A DNA stretch of 64,000 bases from Euonymus europaeus (lineage: Eukaryota; Streptophyta; Magnoliopsida; Celastrales; Celastraceae), in NCBI GenBank assembly GCA_963580455.1, contig OY756964.1:8990001-9054000 (forward strand), written 5' to 3'. The notes beneath the pieces were generated by a model, which ran no database searches, was not told the origin of the DNA, and saw only the letters and a list, made by a program, of their open reading frames with translations. The position numbers and the translations under genes are program-made. The stretch's first letter is position 1. Every line of letters begins with the position of its first letter. Positions 46,101-58,837 of this stretch are shown here, one piece after another.

Positions 46101-46533
46101 TGATGCAGGAGCCAATATAGGGACTGTCAATCAAAAAGACATGCCAGAGAAGGAACCTATGGACAAGGGAACCAATGTTGACTTGAAAAGCAATGCTGAC
46201 ATGGACGAAGGTTCGCCATCACAGACATGTCAGAATTTAAAGACCAAACCCCGTATGAAAAGCTTGCGAGACATTTTAAACAATTAGTTATTATTTTCTT
46301 TTATGTCAGGATCAATATGATCGTTGGGTTTTAGCCGTTGTAAGGGCTTTATCTATTGTTGTGTTTGTTTTTTTCTGGGTTAGTTAGTCTTTTGGAAGAT
46401 CAGTCAGCTTGGAGAAGAGTGGTTCGCCACCAGTATCTTTTGTATCTCTACCCTGGTAATGAAAGTTCAGTTAACTATCAAAATAGTGTCGTTCCAGTTT
46501 AATTCCATCTGAGTGTTCTTAGCTGCTGCATCA
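46101..46533 (+). mobile_element. 5' LTR of inner chromovirus
   Basis: This 433-bp LTR starts TGATGCAGGAGCC and ends CTTAGCTGCTGCATCA. It is followed at 46537 by the primer-binding site TGGTATCAAAGC. The 3' LTR has the same length and about 10 differences (97.7% identity by eye). The left flank CACTA and right flank CACTG are a probable 5-bp target duplication with one change. Confidence 0.95.
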
Positions 46534-46556
46534 AATTGGTATCAAAGCGAGGTTGT

Positions 46557-49500
46557 ATGAAACCCCAGTCTAGTAGCATCGACTCACAAAAACTTGTAAT
46601 CGGCAACAAGCGCAGCGAGCTCGTTTATACGCCTCCAACAATGTCACAGGTCCAGCGAGATGACTTACTACAGTCATTGGTGAAAGAGCTGCGAGAATCA
46701 CAGGAATCTACCTAACAGATTGAACTTATGACCACTAAACTCGACAAAGTTTTCCATCAGGTATTTGAAGAAAGCTCCTCCGCTCGAGAGGACGACAGTG
46801 ACGAATGGATTCCGAACCCACAGCAAACTAGAGAAAATCGACCACGACAGAGGAATGCCCAAGTGGAACATCACCGAGACCCAAGGGAAGAACTTATGAA
46901 GCGGATCAAGGTAGATGTGAAAGAATTTTGGGGAGGTCTAGATCCAGTCGTCTTCCAAGATTGGCTAGTATCCCTTGAAGATTATTTTCGTTGGTATAGA
47001 GTGCCGGATGATTGCAAAGTTGATTTCACTATTGTGAAACTAAAAGGTAGTGCACGAGCATGGTGGTTGGCGGTGGAAGAACAACGACGTCCACGAGGAC
47101 GAAAGCCAATCACTGACTGGGAAATCATGAAGGAACGCCTAAGGGATAACTACTTACCCTTGAATTATACTGAGTCCTTGTTTGATGACATGTGGGCTCT
47201 TAAACAGGGCAACTTGTCGATTCAGATCTACACCGAGAAGTTCCGTGACCTCTATGTCCGTACTCAGATTGTCGAACGAAATTTGCAGGCTTTATCCAGA
47301 TATCGTTCGGACTTAGAGACGATGTAAAAAGAGAGATGCTCAGTCTGCAGCTCGGTAGTGTCGATGAAGCTTACTAGATGGCCTTGAGGTTTGAAAATCA
47401 GCTGAAAGGCGGATCTTCAAGGCGCTCCTGGAACCCTGCTGAAGACAAATTCACAAGAAGTACCACGGGTTCGAGCCCAACTGCAGGTCCAACTCAGGGT
47501 ACTTACGGGCCTACTAATACAGCTGGATCCAATAATAGAGAGGTGCAGAAACCTGGGCCAGAAAATGTAGGAAAGTGCTTCCGGTGTGGTAGTAAAGGGC
47601 ACTATTCGATGGTCTGTGAAGAGGAAGAAGAAAGCAACCTGTTAGATCCGGAAGAACCGTCAGACGCCAGACAAGAAGATGAAGCAATCGAAACCCATCT
47701 ACAACCTTCTGAGCTGCCCAGCTGTGTTATTCACCGACTACTGTTAGGTGCCGATCAGCAAGCAGATCTGGCCAAGGAGGATTGGCAACAGTGCACTATT
47801 TTCCATACTAAATTTGAAGTTTTGGGACGGGCGATAGACACAATCATCGATAATGGGAGTGGTATGAACGCAATCTCACAAGTTGTGGCAGAAAATCTCA
47901 AATTTCCCAAGGAAGATCATCCACGACCATACCGAATACAGTGGGTTAATTCGTCATCTATTCCAGTTCATCGGAGGTGCAAGGTGAAGCTTGGTGTGAC
48001 GTCATTCCCATGACTGTATGTCAGCTACTTTTGGGAAGACCTTGGCTTTTTGATAGGAAAGATATATACAATAGTTTTACTAATACTTATGCTTTTCAAA
48101 TGGGGAATCACAAAATTATTTTGGATCCTCTGCCTCCCACAAAGGGAATTCAACCAGCCTCGTCCGAAAAATCAGTTCTTACTCTACAGCCTTTGGAAGA
48201 AACTGCCCAAGAGACATATCTTATTTATCTCCTACTTAACCGAGTAGAAGGCTCCGAGTCCAATTCTGCACATGAGGTGACTACTCCAGCTGAATGGAGT
48301 AATTTATGGTCCGGCTATGCTGACATTGTGCCGGAGGAATTGCCTGATGGACCAGCGCGAACCATTCAACATATAATTGATTTGGTTCCCGGAGCGTCTC
48401 TACCAAATTTAGCCTCATATAGGATGGCGCCTTCCGAACAAGAAGAGCTGCAGCGCCAGGTCTCTCAATTACTCGCAAAGGGTTTCATCCGAGAGAGCAT
48501 GTCTCCATGTGCAATGCCAGCAGTCCTAATTCGTAAGAAAGACAATACACGGAGGATGTGTATCGATTGTAGAGCAATAAATAAGATCACTGTCAGATAT
48601 CGCTTTCCGATTCCCAGACTGGATGATTTATTAGATCAACTCTCAGGTGCAACTATATTTTCTAAGATAGATATTCGTTGCGGGTATCATCAAGTGCGCA
48701 TCCAAGAAGGCGATGAGTGGAAAACGGCCTTTCGTACCCGGGACGGTCTCTATGAATGGCTTGTGATGCCCTTCGGACTCGCCAATGCACCTAGCACATT
48801 CATGTGTGTGATGACTGACATATTCAGAGAGTTTATTGGCAAATTTTTGGTTGTTTACTTTGATGACTTACTTATTTATAGTCGTTCTGCCACTGACCAT
48901 TAATCTCACTTGCACTTGATTTTTCAAAAACTAAGGCAAGAGAAGTTTTTTGCACACCAAAAGAAATGTGCTTTCTTTCAATCTAAGATTTCTTTCCTTG
49001 GTTTTGTTATTTCAGGCCATGGCTTAGAGGTGGATAGCGCCAAAATTCAGGCCATTACAAGTTGGCCGACACCAACTTTATTCATTGAGGCACGAAGTTT
49101 CCACGGACTGGCCACTCTCTATCGCCGGTTCATACAGAATTTCAGTTCCCTGGTGGCCCCTATTACAGATGTCTTAAAGGAACCATCTTTCGTTGGACGG
49201 CAGGTGCGGAAAAGGCATTCCACGTGATTAAGCAAAAGCTCACGCAGGCTCCCATCCTTCGGCTACCTGATTTTGCCAAGGTTTTTGAAGTAGCCTGTGA
49301 TGCTTCCCATATCGGAATTGGAGGTGTTCTCAGCCAGGAATTGAACGATGCTCGCCAGCGCTATTCTTCTTACGATCTAGAATTTTATGCTCTAGTTCAG
49401 TCACTCAAACATTGGCGGCCGTACTTACTGCATCGCAAGTTCATACTGTTTTCATATCATGACTCCTTGCGGCATCTCAACTCACAGAAAAAAAAATTAA

Positions 49501-51309
49501 TTCGAGACATGCTAGATGGTTCGATACTATCCAACAATTCTCTTTCACGGTCAAACATAAGGTGGGTATTGAAAATAAGGTAGCTGATGCTTTAAGTCGA
49601 CGCCATCATCTACTGGTTACTTTCTCGGTCTCGGCTACTGGCCTGGAACATATTCGCTCTATTTATCCAGAGGACCCTGATTTTGGGCACATTTGGCATG
49701 TCACTTCTCAACCTCAAGCTGAATCTTTAGAGCCTTCTGAATTTCTGATCCAAGATGGTTATCTTTTCCGCAATAATCGGTTTTGTCTTCCCGCAACATC
49801 TATCCGAGAATTTGTGTTGTTGGAGCTTCACTCGGGGGGTTTAGCAAGACATCTGGGTCGGGACAAAACATTGGCTTTGGCTAGGGACCGATTTTATTGG
49901 CCACAACTTGCTCAGGATGTTACTAAAATCATTCAGCGGTGTCAAACTTGTCAAATGCAGAAGGGTGTTCGTCACAACACTGGGTTATATACTCCACTAC
50001 CTATTCCAACTCATCCCTGGGCGGATATTTCTATGGATTTCATTGTCGGGCTACCTCGAACACCTAGACACACTGATTCAATCATGGTTGTCGTTGATCG
50101 GCTTACAAAAATGGCTCATTTCCTACCTTGTGCTAAGACATATGATGCTCCTCAAGTTGCCGGCTTATTTTTGCGAGAAATTGTTCGACTCCATGGACTT
50201 TCCAATACCATCACATCTTACAGAGATGTAAAATTCATGAGCTACTTCTGGAAGACACTATGGATTAAACTCGGCACCAAACTACAATTTCCAATGCCTT
50301 CCACCCCCAAACCGACGGACAAACCGAAGTAACCAACCGTAGTGTTGGTAATTTGCTCCGTTGTTTGGTCACTGATCATGCCACCTCTTGGGACCTCATA
50401 CTACCGTTGGCCGAGTTTGCCTTCAATAATTCAGTTAATCGTTCGACTGGTTATACACGTTTTGAGGCCAATTCTGGACAGCATCCAAAGACACCTCTGG
50501 ATTTACAACCACTGTCGACACATGTCAAAGCCAGTGCAGAGGCGGAAAACATGGCTACTCATATTGCCTCTACATTGGCTGAGCTTCGCCGCCGTCTCTC
50601 GGTAAGTAACACCTATTATGCTAATTACACGAATTCTCATCGTAGATTATTATTTTTTGATGTAGGGGATCGAGTCCTTATACGCTTACGCCCAGAACGC
50701 TATCCTTCGGGAACCGTATCCAAACTCCATCCTCGTCGAGCCGGTCCTTTTCGAGTTCTCAAACGCTTGGGCAGCAATGCCTATCTTTTGGAGTTACCGG
50801 CAGACTGCCACTACAGTCCTGTGTTCAATATTGAAGATCTTACTTTGTATCACGGGGCCGATATTACTCCTACTCCCCTACCTCTGCCCACCTTTCAAAC
50901 AGCGTCTGTTCCTCAAGATCACGCTGTAGTTATTCTCTCCCATGACTATGTCCATACACATCAACGATCATATCGACGTTTCCTGATCAAGTGGCGTGAT
51001 CGCCCCCTTACGGACAGTGCGTGGTTATCAGAGTCTGATGTTCGGGCTAAATTTCCTATCCTACTACAGCAGTATCTCTCTTCTTGCTCGTCGGAGTCGA
51101 GCCTTTCCCAGCAGGCGGGAATTGATGCAGGAGCCAATATAGGGACTGTCAATCAAATAGACATGCCAGGGAAGGAACCTATGGACAAGGGAACCAATGT
51201 TGACTTGAAAAGCAATGCTGACATGGACGAAGGTTCGCCATCACAGACATGTCAGAATTTAAAGACCAAACCCTGTATGAAAAGCTTACGAGACATTTTA
51301 AACAATTAG
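46557..51309 (+). pseudogene. Chromovirus gag-pol, recently inactivated
   Basis: The polyprotein likely begins at the ATG at 46557, just after the primer site, and meets a stop at 46713. Domains in order are gag (DWLVSLEDYFRWYRV, RAWWLAVEEQ), a CCHC knuckle CFRCGSKGHYSMVC at 47576-47617, protease with IIDNGSGMNAIS near 47850, and reverse transcriptase with CIDCRAINKITV, DIRCGYHQVRIQ and VVYFDDLLIYS at 48550-48890. Then come RNase H (VACDASHIGIGGVLSQE), integrase (HLGRDKTL, CQTCQ, MDFIVGLP) and a C-terminal chromodomain-like tail (RRFLIKWRDRPLTDSAWLSE). The frame shifts at about 47320, 47980, 49210, 49570 and 50320, and a stop falls at 48901. Two expected Asp residues read as Tyr (FSYHDSLRHL and SYRDVKF). 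The last ~62 codons lie inside the 3' LTR. LTR size suggests a Reina-type chromovirus, with CRM as the alternative. Confidence 0.93.
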
Positions 51310-51555
51310 TTATTATTTTCTTTTATGTCAGGATCAATATGACCGTTGGGTTTTAGCCGTTGTAAGGGCTTTATCTATTGTTGTGTTTGTTTTTTTCTGG
51401 GTTAGTTAGTCTTTTGGAAGATCAGTCTCCTCGGAGAAGAGTGGTTCGCCACCAGTATCTTTTGTATCTCTACCCTGGTAATGAAAGTTCAGTTAACTAC
51501 CAAAATAGTGTCGTTCTAGTTTAATTCCATCTGAGTGTTCTTAGCTGCTGCATCA
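51123..51555 (+). mobile_element. 3' LTR of inner chromovirus
   Basis: This is the 433-bp partner of 46101-46533. Its first 187 bp are read as the end of the pol frame (stop at 51307-51309). No obvious purine-rich tract was noted immediately before it. Copia internal sequence resumes afterwards. Confidence 0.95.
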
Positions 51556-52074
51556 CACTGTCACTGCCATCGTCTACCTAAATTCATCTCCTCCTAATTT
51601 CGTTGCACTGGTTCGTATCCTTCTACACTGTACCAAAACTTTGTTGAAATCTAGCCACATATCTAGTGTAGTGGTTGCACAAAACTCGGCTTCCTCTCTT
51701 CTCGTCTACTCATCGGATGTGGTGATCACCGACGATGAAGTAACTGGGTCTCTGCTTCTATCTAGTTGTCGATTGCAACCTTGAGGGCATCAATTTTGAA
51801 GCTCCTCTGGGTGTTGATTATACCATGTGTTTGAACTTCGATGTATGGAAAGTGCCGATCTGCTCTTCTAGTTGATGATATCACCTAGATCATTCCAATA
51901 TGCATTATGATATTTGTTTGCCATTGATCTGCATGCTTCCACTGTGTGTTCAATCATTCTGGAAGTTGCTGCGTGCTTCCACTTAATGTTCAATAATTCT
52001 AGAAGTTGTACTTTGGTCCCTATTATTTTTGGAATTTACATTTTGGTCCCTACTATTTATGGAATTTACAATTT
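51556..52074 (+). other. Internal leader of the outer copia element
   Basis: This stretch continues the copia leader that was interrupted at 46100. It ends in a ~30-bp minisatellite (TTTGGTCCCTATTATTT and relatives) that is itself split by the solo LTR at 52075. No protein domain is visible, and I infer its identity from position. Confidence 0.5.
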
Positions 52075-52784
52075 TGTAACACTCACCTTCACTCGGAGTA
52101 ATTACACGGCACGATAAACCACCATGCATCCACAGACTCCTCAGACTACATGTTGGCCTATCGTAAGCCTCATCGGTCATCTAAACCCAATAATTTCATA
52201 ATCAACTTTACTACCAAATATTCATGTTACATAACGAGTCTCAAAATATATAATTTCTTCAATATTATTACAACTTTAAATAATAATGTTTTGAAAATAA
52301 CACCATATGCATTAAATAAAGCTAGAGAACTTGTGTGATTCTTCCACTCATTCTTCTTCCAAATCTACATGTATGGGAAACATGTATGAGGGTAGGTCGA
52401 GCTATTTATTTTAGATAATAATTATGCGTGTAACATGATTTAAGTATAAAGAATGTCATAACAAAGTTGATAATAACATAGTATTTATTTCTGAAAATAA
52501 TACCTTTAATGAGAAAAATGAATACGAACGTTATCGTAAACAACCATATTTTTTTTAGATCAAAATAACCACCATGCCTGTCATTTCCAATTTGAATCCA
52601 CCCAATGGATTTAATCTTATAGTGCCGAAGAATCACTCCGAACACACTATCTTCAAGTCCCTCGGGACAACCCATAGTCGGGCCAATACTAGGGTGGCTA
52701 TGTGCATAGGCAATATCGTCAATCATAATTTTCGTCAATTCCAAGTAATTACCATAAATAAAGCGCATGGGTTTGAAAATAATT

Positions 52785-52828
<44 letters not shown>

Positions 52829-53359
52829 AGTTCTAAACATACATAGAAAAAACATACATAATTATACATAATTGATGTGGCATGCCACTTAGGCAAGTGA
52901 CTAAATTTTTTCAAAAAAAAAAATGAAAGCCTAAAAAATTTGAAAGAAAATGTGATAGATCTCACGTTTTTCAAAAAAATTACATTTCAAAATTCAAAAT
53001 ATTTTGTACATATCTATTCCAATTCTCTCTCATCTCTTTCACTCTTTCTTTGTCACTCCTTCTCTCTACCACACACTCTCTCTCCCTCCCTCCCTCCCTC
53101 TACAAAGCAAGCCAACGTCGGAATCCTATACTCGTTTTGACAATAAAATGGTAAGATCTGATGTTCCTTGACTCAAGAACTCGAATAGTGGTGGCGTTGT
53201 ACCACGGAGATGTTGCCGGAGTTGCTTGAATCGGCCACTTTAATCTCGCGGCGGTTTTTCAGCTATTTTAGAGCTATTACAAGTGGGTGATATGAGTTTC
53301 GTTATTTGAAGTTTGAGACCACTTTTGGAGGTGGCAACGACCGGAATGGTGGCTGAACG

Positions 53360-53455
53360 ACGGTACGTAACAATTGAAAATGACAGTGTAATACGCCATT
53401 GTAATAGTGGAATATGACACTGTGACGGTGTAATACGACACTGTGACTATGTTCT
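53360..53455. repeat. Short GTAATACGACACTGTGA tandem repeat
   Basis: Degenerate copies of GTAATACGACACTGTGA follow each other inside the 2.4-kb element. Confidence 0.55.
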
Positions 53456-53817
53456 ATCTAATTTTTTAGATTTCTTATTGATTTTTAATTTTTTGACTGA
53501 AAAACAGTTAGGTCAAGTATTTCTCAACTCAATGACTCCAATGGTGGTGATAGTACACAAAGATATTGTTGCAGTTGCTCTAATCTTCACTTTTTTCTTG
53601 CGATGGGTGCCATCTTTTTTCAATAGGTAGTTGATGGTGGTTGTCGTGTGGATTTGGTTGTTCAAAGCTTCTTTTTGAGATCTATTATCAATTTTCAATT
53701 TTTTGAGACCAGTCATGTTGTGATTAGTGTTTGGAGGACGAAGTTTTGTCCCCGATCAATGAAAGAGAGATTATGTAGCATATCAACACCTGTGTTGTTT
53801 CACATTGCTCGACTTTG

Positions 53818-54800
53818 TAATTACATTTTTTTCGTTTTTATTACATTGCTTGTATGTTTTTATTACATTGTTCATGATGAACATTATAATTGAATTATCA
53901 TTTTAGATGTTTTCTTTTAATCTTTCACTTACAATTAAACAGTCATTTGATATGTTTTATCTTTATTTGTGAAATATATTTTATTTCAAATGATTTGCAC
54001 AATTTATTTTTAGCATTGCAAAAATAATAGTTAAAAAACATAAAACAAGTGAGGAAATATCATAATGAAGAGAAAGTAGCACCAAAAAATAACTTAATGA
54101 ATACAGTGTAATAAGACAAGACCATGCAAGACACTATGACACAAGATAAATATTGTGACTCGAAACTCTGTTTCTGTTACTAGATGAAATATGATGTTAG
54201 TTTACATCGTCTCATATTGTAATTAAATTATTTTATTGTTGAATAACATGTTACATGTATCTTATTACTTTGTCCAGTCCCTTAATTACATTGTTCGACT
54301 GATACACTGTTTGACATTGTTCTTCTTTATAATTACATTGTTTTCATTTTTATTACATTGTTTTTACATTTTTATTACATTGTTCATTATGAACATTATA
54401 ATTAAATGATCATTTTAGATGTTTTCTTTTAATATGTCACTTACAATTAAACGATCATTTCATATGTCTTATCTTTATTTGTGAAATAAATTGTAATTCA
54501 AATGATTTGCACAATTTATTTTTAGCATTGCAAAAATAATAACTACAAAAGCATAAAACAAGTGAGGAAACATTATAATGAAGAGAAAGTAGCACCAAAA
54601 GGCAACTTAATGAATACAGTGTAATAAGACAAGTCATACAAAACACTATGACACAAGATAAACATTGTAACTCAAAATTCTATTTTTGGTACTGGATGAA
54701 ATATAGTTTACATCGTCTTACATTGTAATTACATTGTTTTATTGTTGAATTACATTCTATATATGTCTCTTATTACATTGTCAAATCCTTTAATTACATT
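53818..54800. repeat. 512-bp tandem duplication
   Basis: TTCATGATGAACATTATAAT at 53871 recurs at 54383, and the following ~420 bp match with scattered differences, including GAGAAAGTAGCACCAAAA. Both copies are bounded by ATTACATTGTT-rich sequence. Confidence 0.85.
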
Positions 54801-55202
54801 ATTTTATCATCTTTTCGGAGAATGTCTATATCACTGAATACGGTTCATAATATCATACTGGCTCAAAATCTCAAATCAAAATTACAAATTCTGGTCATTT
54901 AAAAGCTTGGTCAATTGGATTAAGAAGGGTGGGTATTCAGAAATAATGTTTATTTTTGGAAAGTGAGAGAAATAGATGATACTGAGAAGAGAGAACCTGA
55001 CACATAAGAGAAAAAGAATGTTTATTTTTGGAAAGATGTGTAACAAATGGGTGGAAGAAACAACAAATGAGGAGAGAAAAGCGGGTAAACTTTTTTGATA
55101 TCTCTTATTATTTTATTTCAATTAATCTAGTTGGCATGCTTACATGGCATGACACATAAATTATATCAAATTATGTATTGCAGCTTTATGTATGTTTGGA
55201 GT

Positions 55203-55241
<39 letters not shown>

Positions 55242-56118
55242 TTATAGTTCATCTCCACATTCACATGGAAGTTTCAGTGTGGAACTATTGTCTAGCTTAA
55301 CTTTCAAACATTTTTATCACGTAATAACCATCTATCAATACCTGAAACACATCACGTTATATATATATATATTTTGTTTTCAATTCCATTTTCAAAAAAA
55401 AAAAAAAATCCAATCATCACAAAATCAGTTTCATACAATATATAGATTCAAACATCCATCAAGTTAATTTTATCCAAAACTATTTAGCGATTTAATGATA
55501 AAAAAAATTAGCAAAACACATTTGAGTATATATAGCGTGACCAACCCTTACCTTCGCTATCAAGCGGGTACCTTTCCTTTCCGTTTGTCGTAAACCAAAC
55601 TCGGCCCTTCTTTGTTGGTTCCTAAACAATGAAACCTCAATTACTTCCCAATAATACTCATATAACCATAAAGTATACTTGATTTCATATCGTTAACATT
55701 CAGCGATACATGCTTACGTTTTTAGGTCCACTCTATGTTCAAACTCAACCTAGTTCTTATTTAAAGTTCACGACCACCTCTTCTAAAATAGTAGGTAACC
55801 GTATTTCCATCCTTCCCTTTTTCTTTTCCTTGTCTATGGGTTTCTAAAGTTGCATGAACACATGAATCCATATTTCCTTGTTTTTTCTTCATCATGAAAT
55901 CGATACAAAATCCACATGCGTGGACTTAACCATAAAATACAATATTTTCGTAAACACCATACATGTATTTTCTAATGGTATTTAAGTCACTCCTCAATCA
56001 ATAAGAAAATGTCATGTCTTACCTGATTCCTTGCTTGATCAACTTGAAAGTTTGGTTTGGTCCTTATGCCCGGTCAAGGTGTTGCCAAAGACTCCAAAGC
56101 CCCCAAATCTCCTTCTCC

Positions 56119-56182
56119 TCTCACCGTCTCTCTCTCTAATTCTTTTTTCCTCTCACCGTCTCTCTCTCTAATTCTTTTTTCC
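56119..56182. repeat. Perfect 32-bp tandem duplication
   Basis: CTCACCGTCTCTCTCTC followed by TAATTCTTTTTTCCT occurs twice in a row with no visible difference. Confidence 0.85.
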
Positions 56183-56840
56183 TCTCTCTTTCTACTTATT
56201 TGGTGTGCAATGTGGAGACTCTTAACTAATTTATTTCCAGTTAAATACCTTTGACTACTTCTCCCTTTGATAGACGTGTGTCACTTCCCCTTAGATTTTA
56301 CTTGATTTTCACACATTTCTCAAGTGAAAACATAGTGGTTTTCGGCCCACCATTTTTATACTTGACTGCCATGTGTCCCGCCTTACTGGGTTATCCACCT
56401 AGATCTCATTTATTAATTTATTAAAAATCCCCTAAAATTTTCAATTGGTTCCTTCATCATCATTAACTAGATTACCTATATCCCATAAACTCTCTCTCTC
56501 TCTCTCTCATGCCATTTGTACGCCATGTACTGGACCTCGACCTCCCTAAATCTCCAATATTTAACATCTATTAAATAACACTCGATTTTCTCTCATTGGA
56601 TTTCTACCCTTGATAACCGAGTTCACCAATGTGGGGATTTCCCATGAGTGATCATCCAACTATTGTAAAGGAATCTTCCCTTTTCCATGTCCTCCTATTG
56701 GCTAAGTCATTTTCCTTCCATAATTATGAGCTATATCCCATGCTTGATCCTACCTTGTCACAAAAGACTTAATTTGTCTTTTATTAAAATTTTCTAACAT
56801 TCAAGGTAGACACAACACACAAATATATATATATATATAC

Positions 56841-57787
56841 AGCCAGGCTCCTAGGTGGGATGCTGCACAAAAGTTGTGATACGGGATTCGCATTTTGGCC
56901 GTTCGATTGATCAGATGGCCCACATATTTTATTTTTTTAAAACAAGAAATCCGTCTAGAAAATTTCTACATCCCCCTTCCGATACATCTCGTTTGTTTCT
57001 TCTCTTCAATACTCCGCCGAACACACCAACCCTCAATTGAATAGGATGAGATTTGGATGAACTCTAGTCATGAAATTTCAGCTTTTAATTTTACTCAGCC
57101 AACTCAGTTCCAAGATGATTTGTTGAAAGAATTGAACTTAACCCCCATTAACAAGAATGCCCTAAGTGTCTTGTCTAAATAATGAAAAAACCTAGGAATA
57201 CAACATTTTTATTTTTAATAAAAATAATGGGAATTCAAGTACAAGCAATGCCAGGTTGCCTAGAGACATTCCAATCAGAATCAGAGTCCCAAAAGAGAGA
57301 ACATGATGGTAAGAATTAGCCGGAACAAAAATCGAAATCCCTAAAATAAATTGGTGATTATTTTAGCTGGACTTTTGTTTAATTTCAGAAATTCTACCTT
57401 GTTGGAAACCCACAACAAGAATTACAAGGTCAGAGGGAGCCCCAAAGACAGAGCGAGAGGGAGAAACAAAGTCAATGCCATAGCATAGGAGGTTGCTCGC
57501 AAGACAAAGCTGGAAGCGTCCTCAGCGACTTCGACGATCGACTTTTGTCCTAGTCCATGAAGAACTCAAAGTGGTCCTACTAGAAGATAGAAAGATAGAA
57601 AAGGCATGTAGAGGTCGGGGAAGAAATAAGGGGCGTAGAGGTTGGACAAGAAAGAAAAGTAGAAGAGCCGATATACAACCTTTTGATTTAAAAAAGAAAA
57701 AGATATAGGCCATCTGATCAATCGAACAGCCAAGAGACGGACCCCGTGTCACAAATTTTGTGCGGGATCCCGTCTAAGAGCCTGGCC
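56841..57787. mobile_element. Non-autonomous Mutator-like element
   Basis: Terminal inverted repeats of about 110 bp start AGCCAGGCTC on the left and, reversed, GGCCAGGCTC on the right. They share GTTCGATTGATCAGATGGCC inside. The 10-bp sequence ATATATATAC is exactly duplicated at 56831-56840 and 57788-57797, although a TA-rich site makes chance agreement easier. Long inverted repeats with a 9-11-bp duplication fit Mutator-like elements. It encodes no transposase, and the open frames inside do not resemble known proteins. Confidence 0.8.
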
Positions 57788-57974
57788 ATATATATACAGA
57801 TATATATAGGTATGCTGAAACATGGCTATATTATATATATATAAACTTTATTTAATCTACACGTGTCCTGAGTGATGATTTACTAATGGTTAAATTTTAG
57901 GGATGTTACAAGTTTGGTCCCTAATATTTATAAAATTTGTAGATTAGTCCCTGATATTTATGAAGGCGACCCTA

Positions 57975-58830
57975 CTGTGACTCGATATAGGTCTCGCGAG
58001 ACCTCTGTTGTAGTTGATGACTAGCATACTGTGAATAATCAATGATTTGACGTAATTACTAGTTCTATCTGATTGGTTGATGAAAAATGTGATGGAATTG
58101 TGGCCTATCCTTTGTGGTGCAAGAATGTGCTAAAAGCCTTACAAGGCATGGGACTAGATCATCACTTATCCGCGGATGTACCATCTACCATTACTACTGA
58201 GTACAAAACCTGGATCATGCGTGATGCTAGAATTTTTAGCTAGCTTATAAACTCGATGGATCGGTTAGTCAAGATGTTATTTTCGAATGTCGATACTGTG
58301 AAGGAACTTTGGACGGCTATCGAAGAAACACATTCTTTCTCACAAGATCTCTCGCAGTTATATGAGGTTATGAATGGCTTATTCCAGTCAAAACAAAGTG
58401 GCAAACCTTTACAAGAGCACTTTGCCCAGTTTAAAAGTTTATCTAATGAATTTAAAATGCTCTTTCCTTTTACTAGCAATATGAACAAGTTCAACGAACA
58501 ACGTATGCAAATCATTGTAGTATGTTTTTTGGCCAGTCTGGAACTAGGGTTAGAAGGAGCTCGTGCTCACATGCTATCTGGAAAGGAAATTCCTACACTC
58601 TGTGACACTTATCGTCGACTCAGTCGGTCTATGTTACATGATGATCCACCACGGGTCCCATCTTCTAGCGGTGACCATTCTGCCTTTGTTTCTTATCATC
58701 CTAGTGGTCATTGTGGACTTGGGTGCGGACATGGTACGGGTGATCGTGAGACTTGTACATGTCATTATTGAGGGGAAACTGGTCATATTTGTCTACAGTG
58801 TTGGAAATTACATGGCAAGCCAGTTACAAA
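57975..58830 (+). pseudogene. Copia gag with a stop in the zinc knuckle
   Basis: The gag of the plus-strand copia element starts near 57985 in degenerate sequence, with YPLWCKNVLKALQGMGLDHH and IEETHSFSQDLSQLYEVMNG as clear blocks. An in-frame TAG lies near 58241 before the longer frame at 58256. The knuckle reads C-H-Y-stop-G-E-T-G-H-I-C-L-Q-C, so the TGA at 58769-58771 stands exactly where the second Cys belongs. One base change from TGT or TGC explains it. Confidence 0.85.
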
Positions 58831-58837
58831 TGTTGTA

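Larger units (their letters stand above)
52825..55206. mobile_element. 2.4-kb inverted-repeat element inserted in (TA)n
   Basis: About 100 bp at each end are inverted copies, imperfect at the tips. The left reads CTAAACATACATAG, CATACATAA and TGTGGCATGCCAC. The right, reversed, reads CCAAACATACATAAAG, ATACATAA and TGTGTCATGCCAT. (TA)n tracts lie directly outside both ends (52787-52824 and 55207-55237), as if the element entered a TA microsatellite and duplicated it. No transposase is seen. The centre holds a 512-bp tandem duplication. The class is unknown. Confidence 0.65.
52075..57910 (+). mobile_element. Solo gypsy LTR (~2.5 kb) inflated by two insertions
   Basis: The insert starts TGTAACACTCACCTTC and ends TTAGGGATGTTACA, inverted LTR-type termini. 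Flanks AATTT (52070-52074) and AGTTT (57911-57915) form a 5-bp duplication with one change. The ~30-bp minisatellite of the host copia continues on both sides (TTTGGTCCCTACTATTT left, TTTGGTCCCTAATATTT right), which confirms the boundaries. Removing the elements at 52825-55206 and 56841-57787 leaves about 2.5 kb with no coding capacity, consistent with one long LTR. Confidence 0.7.

Noticed and set aside
57493..57708. Basic 71-residue open frame in the Mutator-like element
   Set aside because: It runs into the inverted repeat and is Arg/Lys-rich from A/G-rich DNA. It has no homology I recognise.
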